A DNA stretch of 8,644 nt from NCBI GenBank assembly GCA_049510055.1, contig JBEKZI010000087.1, forward strand, positions 1 to 8,644, in the 5' to 3' direction. The notes beneath the pieces are model-generated. The model was given only the letters and a program-made list of their open reading frames with translations, ran no database searches and was not told the origin of the DNA. The position numbers and the translations under genes were made by a program. The stretch's first letter is position 1, and every line of letters starts with the position of its first letter. Source of the DNA: JALHTV01 sp049510055 (GTDB lineage: Bacteria; Planctomycetota; Phycisphaerae; SM23-33). This document shows positions 1 to 5,025 of this stretch, piece after piece.

Positions 1-764
1 GCGACCGCCTGGCCGCGGTCCTGCTCCGCGTGGGCGTTCGCCCCAACACACTGACGTTGGTCGGCATCCTCCTGACCACCGCGGCCGGGGTATGCTACGC
101 GGTGGGGGCCGGCGGGCGATTCGGCTGGAGCCTGCGGCCGTCCGACCCAGCCAACGCCTACCTGCTGGCGGCCGGGATCGTGCTGCTGCTATCCTCGGCC
201 TGCGACATGCTCGACGGCGCCGTGGCGCGCCTGGGCCGCCAGAGCACCGAACTGGGCGCCTTCCTGGACAGCACGCTGGACCGCTACGGGGACTTCGTGG
301 TCTACGCCGCCATCGCGGTGTACTACGCCGCCGCCACCCCGGCCAACGTGACCTTCGTGCTGCTGTGCCTGCTGGCCATCTTCAACGGCTTCATGATCTC
401 CTATACGCGGGCGCGGTCCGAGGGCCTGTCGCGGCCGTGCACGGTGGGCTACTGGCAGCGCGGCGAGCGGTGGGCGGCCATCCTGATCGCGACGTTCGCC
501 TACAACGTCCCGGCCCTGGTGGTTCAGCAGGCGCTGCTGCCGGCGCTGACGGTGATCCGGCGGATCCTGCACACCCAGGCCATCATCGAGGGCAAGACCC
601 TCATCACCGATCCGCGACAGGGCGGCTGGTGGCTGAAGATCCGCCTGTGGCGCTGGCCGCGGATGACGCTCCCCTACGATTTCGTCACGGGCCTCAACAT
701 CGCTTGGCTGATCTTCGCCCGCTTCCACCCGGCCGATCCGCTGGGTCAGTGGCTGAGGCCATAA
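1..764 (+). CDS. CDP-alcohol phosphatidyltransferase family protein (5' end outside window)
   Basis: Integral membrane enzyme that moves a phosphatidyl (or similar) group from a CDP-activated lipid to an alcohol in phospholipid synthesis. The frame is open from base 3 (DRLAAVLLRVGVRPNTLTLVG), so the GTG at 30 is probably internal and the true start lies before the window. The family signature D-x2-D-G-x2-A-R-x8-G-x3-D-x3-D is complete: counting from the GTG at 30, the four aspartates are residues 59, 62, 80 and 84, which bind metal and the CDP moiety. The N-terminal PNTLTLVG segment is also typical. About five hydrophobic helices are visible, at roughly residues 8-26, 44-60, 88-104, 107-124 and 147-180. 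The C-terminal 60 residues, rich in Trp and Arg (WWLKIRLWRWPR), look like an extension beyond the usual core. The acceptor alcohol (glycerol phosphate, inositol phosphate, serine or other) cannot be told from sequence. The gene ends 22 bp from the convergent miaB stop. Confidence 0.9.
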   Translation, partial: DRLAAVLLRVGVRPNTLTLVGILLTTAAGVCYAVGAGGRFGWSLRPSDPANAYLLAAGIVLLLSSACDMLDGAVARLGRQSTELGAFLDSTLDRYGDFVVYAAIAVYYAAATPANVTFVLLCLLAIFNGFMISYTRARSEGLSRPCTVGYWQRGERWAAILIATFAYNVPALVVQQALLPALTVIRRILHTQAIIEGKTLITDPRQGGWWLKIRLWRWPRMTLPYDFVTGLNIAWLIFARFHPADPLGQWLRP

Positions 765-786
765 GGTCCAGCTATCGGCTTGGGTG

Positions 787-2184
787 TCAACTCGCTGCTC
801 TTTCTCCCGTCAGCGTCAGGCTGGAGGCGCCGGTGATGCGGACGTTGACGTACTGGCCGGCCAGGTCGGATGGGCCGTCGAAGACGACGATGTGATCGCC
901 CGTGGTTCGGCCGAGCAATTGCGTGGCAGGCGGATTGGGCGGGTGAGGTTGTTTTGTTGCACGAGGCGAGGGGCCTTCGACCAGTACCTCGACCATTCGA
1001 CCGACGTAGGCGGCGTGATGCGCCAGGCCGACTTCTTCCTGAACGGCCAACAGCTCGTTGTTCCGCCGGCGCTTGATGCTCAGCGGCACGTCGTCGGCCA
1101 GTTTTTCAGCCGCGAAGGTTCCCGGCCGGGGGGAATACTTGAACACGAAGCAATTCTTGTAACCGCTGCGGCGGATCAGCTCGGCCGAGGCGGCGTGGTC
1201 GTCTTCCGTCTCGCCGGGGAAGCCCACGATGAAGTCGCCGGCCAGGACGACGTTCGGCACGATGGCCCGGCAGCGGTCGATCAGCTCGTCGTATTGGGCG
1301 CGGCTGTAGCGGCGGTTCATACGCTTCAGCACCGCGTCGCTGCCGCTCTGGGCGGGCAGGTGGACGTAGGGGCAGACGTTGGGCAGGTCGCGCATGGCTT
1401 GCAGGACGTCGTCGCCGAAGTCCAGCGGGTGGCTGGTGACGAATCGCAGCCGCCGCAGGCCCGGCACCGCCGAGACGGCGGCCAGCAGGTCGTTGAAGCG
1501 GCAGGTGCGCGGGCCGGCGGTCCAGCGGTAGCTGTTGACCGTCTGACCCAGCAGCGTGATCTGGCTTCGGCCGGCGCCAACCAGGCGGCGAACCTCCTCG
1601 GCAATGCGCTCCGGGCGCCGCGAGACCTCCGGTCCGCGGACGGCCGGGACAACGCAATAGGCACAGGCCTTATTGCAGCCGCGGCTGATCCGCACGAAGG
1701 CCTGGGCCACTTGCGGCATGCAGGCCACGTCGCGGGCGAGATCAATGGCGTCGAAGCCGTCGGCCGGACTTCCGGGGCGGTCCATCGCGCAGACCGGCTC
1801 GCCGGTGGCCGCTTGGGCGATTAGGGCCGGGACGTTGGCCAATTGGCTTGGCCCGGCCACCAGGTCCAGGCCTGCCTGTCCGGTAGGCAGGTTCTTGTAG
1901 CGGGCCAGCAGCTCGGCGCCGCAGCGCTGGGCCATGCAGCCCAGCACGCCGATGATAATTTTTCTCCTACCCTTGGAGTCCGCCTTACGCCGCAGGTCCA
2001 CGCCCAGCCGCGAATGCACCTTGTCCTCGGCGTGCTGGCGGACCGAGCAGGTGTTGTGCAGCAGCACGTCGGCGGTTCGGGCGTCGGCGACCATCTCGTG
2101 CCCGGCCGCACGAAGCACCCCGGCCAGCAACTCGCTGTCCAGGCGGTTCATCTGACAGCCGAAGGTTTCCAGGTAGATTTTCAT
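787..2184 (-). CDS. miaB: tRNA-2-methylthio-N6-dimethylallyladenosine synthase MiaB
   Basis: Radical-SAM methylthiotransferase that adds a 2-methylthio group to i6A37 of tRNAs reading UNN codons. The protein is 465 residues, the usual length or slightly longer. The N-terminal MTTase domain has cysteines C10 (TFGCQMN), C46 (NTCSVR) and C83 (GCMAQR) for the auxiliary cluster. The radical-SAM motif CNKACAYC gives C170, C174 and C177, followed by VVPAVRGPEVSR, which fits MiaB better than its paralogues. A C-terminal TRAM-like domain covers about residues 390-460. I chose the ATG at 2184 because MKIYLETFGCQMN matches the family N-terminus. The longer open frame to 2304 would read into tRNA-His. 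The Shine-Dalgarno sequence is weak. Two oddities: residues 99-105 (LPTGQAG) are encoded by a small palindrome and look inserted, and a proline-rich stretch around residues 405-421 interrupts the TRAM region. The gene lies 78 bp downstream of tRNA-His on the same strand and may share its promoter. Confidence 0.93.
   Translation of the reverse strand: MKIYLETFGCQMNRLDSELLAGVLRAAGHEMVADARTADVLLHNTCSVRQHAEDKVHSRLGVDLRRKADSKGRRKIIIGVLGCMAQRCGAELLARYKNLPTGQAGLDLVAGPSQLANVPALIAQAATGEPVCAMDRPGSPADGFDAIDLARDVACMPQVAQAFVRISRGCNKACAYCVVPAVRGPEVSRRPERIAEEVRRLVGAGRSQITLLGQTVNSYRWTAGPRTCRFNDLLAAVSAVPGLRRLRFVTSHPLDFGDDVLQAMRDLPNVCPYVHLPAQSGSDAVLKRMNRRYSRAQYDELIDRCRAIVPNVVLAGDFIVGFPGETEDDHAASAELIRRSGYKNCFVFKYSPRPGTFAAEKLADDVPLSIKRRRNNELLAVQEEVGLAHHAAYVGRMVEVLVEGPSPRATKQPHPPNPPATQLLGRTTGDHIVVFDGPSDLAGQYVNVRITGASSLTLTGERAAS
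1871..1891. repeat. 21-bp palindrome inside miaB (CCTGCCT ... AGGCAGG)
   Basis: Two perfect 7-bp arms, CCTGCCT and AGGCAGG, flank a 7-base centre with CCGG. It is read in frame in miaB as residues 99-105, LPTGQAG, between ELLARYKN and LDLVAGP. MiaB relatives normally run almost directly from the first of these segments to the second. A near match of the arms occurs at 2738-2756, which suggests a dispersed element and not chance. Confidence 0.7.
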
Positions 2185-2225
2185 GGCTCTGCGGGTGGCG
2201 GCGGGGTGATTGGGCCGGCGGCGGG

Positions 2226-2262
2226 CTTGCCACGGCGTCGCCCGGCCGAGCCGGGCGGCAAG
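2226..2262 (-). terminator. Compound hairpin abutting the 3' end of tRNA-His
   Basis: On the minus strand the base right after the tRNA discriminator begins an outer stem CTTGCC/GGCAAG. It encloses a perfect inner stem GCCCGGC-TCG-GCCGGGC, with an 8-base bulge on one side. There is no T-run after it, so it is not a classical intrinsic terminator. It may be a 3' processing or transcript-stabilising structure, or a weak terminator before miaB. The structure is seen directly; the role is inferred. Confidence 0.45.
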
Positions 2263-2337
2263 GGTGGATGATGGGGCTCGAACCCACAACCCCCGGGACC
2301 ACAACCCGGTGCTCTAACCAATTGAGCTACATCCACC
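2263..2337 (-). tRNA. tRNA-His (anticodon GTG)
   Basis: The minus strand folds into a full cloverleaf. The acceptor stem GTGGATG pairs with CATCCAC. The D arm is GCTC/GAGC and the anticodon stem CCGGG/CCCGG. The seven-base loop TTGTGGT has anticodon GTG at 2300-2302. The T arm has loop TTCGAGC. The extra 5' G (G-1, base 2337) opposite C73 (base 2263) is the hallmark of tRNA-His, and here it is genomically encoded. The CCA end is not encoded; the next bases are CTT. Position 37 is G following G36, a context suited to TrmD m1G37 methylation and not to MiaB, so tRNA-His is not expected to be a substrate of the neighbouring miaB product. Confidence 0.97.
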
Positions 2338-2368
2338 GTGCGGTCGCCGCCACGCCAGCCAAAACTCC

Positions 2369-2397
2369 ACCGTAGCGTCGCGGCGGCGGGCTGTCAA
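2369..2397 (-). promoter_or_regulatory. Promoter of tRNA-His (and perhaps miaB)
   Basis: A consensus -35 box TTGACA (2392-2397) is followed after exactly 17 bases by TACGGT (2369-2374), a plausible -10 box for a GC-rich genome. Transcription would start near 2362, about 25 bases before the tRNA 5' end. A perfect -35 at this spacing, directly upstream of a tRNA gene, is what a strong sigma-70 promoter should look like. Confidence 0.65.
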
Positions 2398-2433
2398 CGG
2401 CCGGCCACGGCATAGCCCCTGGCCGTGCCCGAC

Positions 2434-2667
2434 CTAGAGGATTTGCCGCAAGCCCAATGCGATCAACAAGCCGCCGACCAGCAGAGGGGCGATAACCATG
2501 GCCAGGAAATACAGGTCCAAGAACTGGCGGTCGGTCTTGGTGGTGCCGCGGTTGTCGTGGACGGCGGCGTCGAACCACCGGCTGGGATCGCCCGTCCAGG
2601 CCAAAAGCAGAATGCCTCCCAAGATCATCAGGATGACGCCGGCGACGATGAGGATAATACCTAACAT
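2434..2667 (-). CDS. Small two-helix membrane protein, function unknown
   Basis: A 77-residue protein that I do not recognise. It has two clear hydrophobic helices, about residues 2-25 (LGIILIVAGVILMILGG...) and 52-73 (LYFLAMVIAPLLVGGLLIALG). A polar loop of about 25 residues lies between them (TGDPSRWFDAAVHDNRGTTKTDR), and the C-terminus ends right after helix 2. I chose ATG at 2667 because the helix begins there and no in-frame ATG lies just upstream; the frame stays open upstream only as a shadow of the receiver gene. An AAGG lies immediately before the ATG, too close for a standard Shine-Dalgarno sequence, so the start is not firm. It lies 101 bp downstream of the receiver-like gene on the same strand, with a palindrome in the gap. 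Hydropathy makes a real gene likely, but no family was identified. Confidence 0.6.
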   Translation of the reverse strand: MLGIILIVAGVILMILGGILLLAWTGDPSRWFDAAVHDNRGTTKTDRQFLDLYFLAMVIAPLLVGGLLIALGLRQIL

Positions 2668-2737
2668 ACCTTGACCGGCGGAAAGTTTACCGATTTCGTC
2701 GGGCGTCGTCGAGGCGAGTTTGCATTCCTGGCCCTGA

Positions 2738-2756
2738 CCTGCCTGCGGCAGGCAGG
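2738..2756. repeat. 19-bp near-perfect palindrome (CCTGCCTGC-G-GCAGGCAGG)
   Basis: Nine-base arms match perfectly around a single central base. The outer seven bases of each arm repeat the palindrome arms inside miaB (1871-1891) except for the innermost position. It lies in the 101-bp gap between the receiver-like gene and the small membrane gene. No T-run follows on either strand, so it is more likely a copy of a dispersed palindrome than an intrinsic terminator. Confidence 0.65.
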
Positions 2757-2768
2757 CGCGAACCGGCC

Positions 2769-3173
2769 TTAGGCCGAGGCCGCCACGTGCGTCCTGCTTT
2801 GCCTTCGGGTGCCGGCGGCGGCGTTCTCGCGCGCGGCGACGATGGCCAGGTGCAGGTCGTGGCTGCACAGCACCGGCTTGAGGAGCAGTTCGTCCCCGCC
2901 TTTTTGCCAGGCGCGCCAGGCGCGGTCGAAGCGGTCCATGCGTTCCGTCAGCAGCACCGCCGGCCGGGGGGTCAGCGACGTCAGCATTTCCAGCAGGTCG
3001 TTGCGAAGGGCCAGCTCGGCTGCCAGGATCACCAAGTCCGGTTGCCACCGCTGTGCCTGGTCGGCCGCGGCGTGAATGTGCCCCTCGCACACCACCAGGT
3101 GAGCGTGAGATTCCAGGAACTTGCTGGCCCGCTGCGAGAAGTTCCAATCCGGATCGGCAATCAGCACTTTCAT
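2769..3173 (-). CDS. Stand-alone receiver-like protein lacking the phosphoacceptor Asp
   Basis: A 134-residue protein whose whole length is one response-regulator receiver fold. Strand 1 and the acidic pocket are visible as KVLIADPDW (D7, D9). Strand 3 is PDLVILAAEL, where the phosphorylated aspartate expected right after LVIL is alanine (A51). Strand 4 ends in the conserved threonine (AVLLTER, T77). Strand 5 carries the conserved lysine and cis-proline (ELLLKP, K99-P100). No output domain follows, only a short basic Ala-rich tail. It is probably a pseudo-receiver working without phosphorylation, for example by protein binding; partner and process are unknown. The start ATG at 3173 is well supported by AAGGAG 8 bases upstream. 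It is the first gene after a terminator-like palindrome (3207-3235), which leaves only about 33 bp of leader beyond the T-run. Confidence 0.82.
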   Translation of the reverse strand: MKVLIADPDWNFSQRASKFLESHAHLVVCEGHIHAAADQAQRWQPDLVILAAELALRNDLLEMLTSLTPRPAVLLTERMDRFDRAWRAWQKGGDELLLKPVLCSHDLHLAIVAARENAAAGTRRQSRTHVAASA

Positions 3174-3181
3174 GTCGTCGG

Positions 3182-3187
3182 CTCCTT
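3182..3187 (-). promoter_or_regulatory. Ribosome binding site of the receiver-like gene
   Basis: AAGGAG on the minus strand lies 8 bases before the ATG at 3173. It fixes the start against the much longer open frame that runs upstream to about 3662. Confidence 0.8.
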
Positions 3188-3206
3188 GAGACTCACCTGA
3201 ATGGGG

Positions 3207-3235
3207 AAAAACCTGTCCCGGCGCGCCGGGACAGG
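3207..3235 (-). terminator. Intrinsic terminator: perfect 24-bp palindrome plus T-run
   Basis: Bases 3212-3235 form a perfect 12+12 palindrome with arm CCTGTCCCGGCG. On the minus strand it is followed at once by TTTTTCCCC (T-run 3207-3211). This is the expected shape of a rho-independent terminator for the HAD gene, whose stop is 78 bp upstream. The RNA hairpin needs a few unpaired bases at its tip, so about 10 bp of stem is realistic. The receiver gene begins only 33 bp further on, so this element may also control that gene. Confidence 0.65.
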
Positions 3236-3313
3236 GATGACTAAGGTATCTATCGGCTCGTCGAGGGGCGGGCATGAATACACTGTAGCGCGTACGCGGC
3301 GCTTCCCTCCGGC

Positions 3314-3988
3314 TTAGAGCAGTTTTTCCAGGTCGGCGGGGGTTACTTCCGTCAGGGAACTGACGACGCGCTGGGCGTCGCGCAGGCGGTCGGGGGGGTA
3401 GGAGTTGGCCACGGCCAGGACCTTCATGCCGGCGGCCTGGGCGGACTGGATGCCGGCGGGGGAGTCTTCTACCGCCACGCAGCGGCCGGGGCGGATGGTC
3501 CGCCCGGCGGCCGACGACAGCCGCTGGGCCGCCACGCGATAGCCCTGGGGGTCGGGCTTGCCGGCGGTGACGTCCTCGGCGGAGACGATCACGGTGAAGC
3601 AGTCCAGCACGCCGACAGCGGCAGAGGCCAGCTCGATTTCCTTGCGCAAGGCGCCGGAGCACACAGCCACCGGCGTGCCGGCGGCGCTGACCTGGCGGAT
3701 CAGTTCCACCGCCCCGCCCAGCGGCTGGATGTTCCGCGACATCGCCTGTTGGACCAGGGCGGTCTTGGCGGCGATCATGGCCTCCACGGCCGATCGGTCC
3801 AGCGTCCGGCCGCCGGCGCGGGCGACGGCCAGGAAGCAGTCCCGGTCGTCGTAACCCAGGTACTTGGCGTAGTAGTCTTCGCGCGACAGGTCGATGCCGG
3901 CCTTTTTCAGGACGTGCTGGAAGCAGACCAGGTGGATCGGCTCGCTGTCCACCACCACGCCGTCAAAATCGAAGATCAAGGCATCCAC
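3314..3988 (-). CDS. HAD-superfamily hydrolase, beta-phosphoglucomutase-like
   Basis: A 224-residue cytoplasmic phosphatase or phosphomutase of the HAD superfamily. Motif I is DFDGVVVDSE (nucleophile D7, acid/base D9), motif II CSG (S111), motif III AGKPDP (K144) and motif IV VEDSPAGI (E174, D175). The helical cap between motifs I and II (about residues 15-90) and the phrases GKPDPQGY and EDSPAGIQSA are typical of the beta-phosphoglucomutase/phosphoglycolate phosphatase group. The substrate cannot be fixed from sequence: sugar phosphate, phosphoglycolate or another small phosphate ester. The start is GTG at 3988, because VDALIFDFDG places motif I normally and AGAGGA lies about six bases upstream. 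It follows the lipoprotein gene by 37 bp on the same strand, so co-transcription is likely. A strong terminator lies downstream. Confidence 0.9.
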   Translation of the reverse strand: MDALIFDFDGVVVDSEPIHLVCFQHVLKKAGIDLSREDYYAKYLGYDDRDCFLAVARAGGRTLDRSAVEAMIAAKTALVQQAMSRNIQPLGGAVELIRQVSAAGTPVAVCSGALRKEIELASAAVGVLDCFTVIVSAEDVTAGKPDPQGYRVAAQRLSSAAGRTIRPGRCVAVEDSPAGIQSAQAAGMKVLAVANSYPPDRLRDAQRVVSSLTEVTPADLEKLL

Positions 3989-4025
3989 GCTGCGTCCTCT
4001 TGCGGCCGCTGGCCGGAAATGAGAT

Positions 4026-4850
4026 TTACTGAACCGTTCCGGAGACCGCCTCCGGAATCAGAACCAGGACGGTTTCGAACGGCACGCCGTCCTTGGCGCC
4101 CGTCAGGAAACCGTGGCCGATGCTGCTGGGGCGGTGAGCCTCTTTGCTGGGCGCGATCACCACGATGTCTCCGGCCGGCAGGGTCAACGTGAAGGAGGCT
4201 TGCTCGAAACTGAGGATTTTCCAGTCGTTCAGGATGCCGGCATTGGGCTCCAGCAGGTCCATGGGGGTCTTCAAAACCCTCGAACGAATCTGCGGCACGA
4301 CCGTCAGCAGGACCTTGGAAGGGTCGTCCTCGTTGAAGCGGCAACTCACCGCCAAGACGTAATTGCCGGCGGGGTAGTCGGCTCCGCGGGTTTGGCCGTC
4401 GGGATCGACGGTGAAGACCGTCCACGGCGGCTGATCCTGCTTGAGGGTCAGCGTCATGGGAACGCCGGACATGGCGGAGAGCACGCCGTAAAAAGGCTGC
4501 CGCCCGGTGAGGTCGCGGAATACCTTGGTCAGCGCGGCGTCGTTCTCGGCGCTGGTCGTACCGACGCGCAGGCCGTTGCGATTCAGGACGATCGCCCGGT
4601 CGGCCGAGAGCGTGTCTTCGTTAAGGTTGTGCCACAGGTCGGGGGTTTCGTTGGCGGCCCCGACGGGCAACTCGATCAGGGCCACGCGGACGCGGGCGAA
4701 AAGAAGGCGATGGGCCGGCCGCGGCTCCTCCGCCTGGGGAGGGCGCGCCGGCTCGCTGGCGGCCGGCGGCGGAGGCGGCGCCTGCGGAGGGGAACACCCC
4801 AGCAGCAGGCCGCACAGGATCGAACCGCAAAGGAACGCCGAATGTCTCAT
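4026..4850 (-). CDS. Predicted lipoprotein, function unknown
   Basis: A 274-residue secreted protein. The N-terminus MRHSAFLCGSILCGLLLGC is a lipoprotein signal peptide with lipobox LLGC, so cleavage and lipidation at C19 are expected. A proline-rich linker (residues 21-48, with a run of six prolines) leads to a mature domain of about 220 residues. That domain contains LWHNLNEDTLSADRAIVLN followed by NGLRVGTT; I recall a similar NGLRVG phrase in uncharacterised planctomycete proteins but cannot verify it here. The C-terminal half is rich in beta-type segments (SFTLTLPAGDIVVIAP, ETVLVLIPEAV). No catalytic motif is visible. The ATG at 4850 is fixed by the signal peptide; no clear Shine-Dalgarno precedes it. 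A promoter candidate lies 46-75 bp upstream. It is likely the first gene of a two-gene unit with the HAD phosphatase. Confidence 0.85.
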   Translation of the reverse strand: MRHSAFLCGSILCGLLLGCSPPQAPPPPPAASEPARPPQAEEPRPAHRLLFARVRVALIELPVGAANETPDLWHNLNEDTLSADRAIVLNRNGLRVGTTSAENDAALTKVFRDLTGRQPFYGVLSAMSGVPMTLTLKQDQPPWTVFTVDPDGQTRGADYPAGNYVLAVSCRFNEDDPSKVLLTVVPQIRSRVLKTPMDLLEPNAGILNDWKILSFEQASFTLTLPAGDIVVIAPSKEAHRPSSIGHGFLTGAKDGVPFETVLVLIPEAVSGTVQ

Positions 4851-4895
4851 GGGGCTACGTTCGCCGGTGGGGAATTCCGCGCACCGGATGCCCTC

Positions 4896-4925
4896 ATGCT
4901 AATTCCGCGGCGGCTGCCTTGTCAA
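4896..4925 (-). promoter_or_regulatory. Promoter candidate of the lipoprotein-HAD unit
   Basis: A consensus -35 box TTGACA (4920-4925) is followed after 18 bases by TAGCAT (4896-4901), which matches four of six -10 positions. Transcription would start near 4889, giving a leader of about 40 bases before the ATG at 4850. It sits just downstream of the hairpins that close the preceding unit, as expected for a unit boundary. Confidence 0.5.
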
Positions 4926-4930
4926 ACCCG

Positions 4931-4953
4931 CCGGCGGCTCACGTAGCCGCCGG
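4931..4953. repeat. Inverted repeat CCGGCGGCT-5-AGCCGCCGG
   Basis: Nine-base perfect arms flank the loop CACGT. There is no adjacent T-run on either strand. It is the second of two hairpins between the membrane gene and the lipoprotein promoter, and sits 5 bp upstream of the -35 box. It may be a back-up terminator or a protein-binding site. Confidence 0.4.
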
Positions 4954-4964
4954 GGCGCAACACA

Positions 4965-4993
4965 AGCCCCGCCGATGACAAGCCGGCGGGGCT
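4965..4993 (-). terminator. Terminator-like hairpin after the membrane-protein gene
   Basis: Perfect 10-bp GC-rich arms (AGCCCCGCCG and its complement) surround a 9-base loop. On the minus strand the stem is followed by TTGTGTTG, a weak but T-rich tail. It lies 32 bp past the stop of the four-helix membrane gene and is its probable intrinsic terminator. Confidence 0.5.
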
Positions 4994-5025
4994 GGATGAA
5001 CCGTTCGGTCAGGTTGTCAGGGCGA

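Noticed and set aside
785..790. TTGACA on the minus strand at the miaB stop codon
   Set aside because: No acceptable -10 box at 16-18 bases, and it would only drive antisense transcription into the convergent gene.
92..895. 267-residue + strand open frame overlapping the phosphatidyltransferase
   Set aside because: It is a frame shadow of a gene with a complete family signature, and it runs on into the 3' end of the convergent miaB.
784..1824. 346-residue open frame on the + strand opposite miaB
   Set aside because: Antisense shadow of miaB with biased composition and no recognisable motif.
2185..2304. N-terminal extension of MiaB to the upstream ATG
   Set aside because: It would translate part of tRNA-His and the hairpin after it. 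The conserved family N-terminus begins at the ATG at 2184.
2434..3147. 237-residue version of the small membrane protein
   Set aside because: The first 160 residues are Arg/Gly/Pro-rich and lie out of frame within the receiver gene and its palindromic spacer. Only the last 77 residues look like a real protein.
3290..3299. 10-bp palindrome CGCGTACGCG upstream of the terminator
   Set aside because: Short and all CG-type apart from the central TA. Such palindromes are common by chance in GC-rich DNA, and nothing around it suggests an operator.
4113..4946. 277-residue open frame on the + strand opposite the lipoprotein gene
   Set aside because: Antisense to a gene with a clear signal peptide; Gly/Arg/Gln-rich with no domain. 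It also runs through the lipoprotein promoter candidate.
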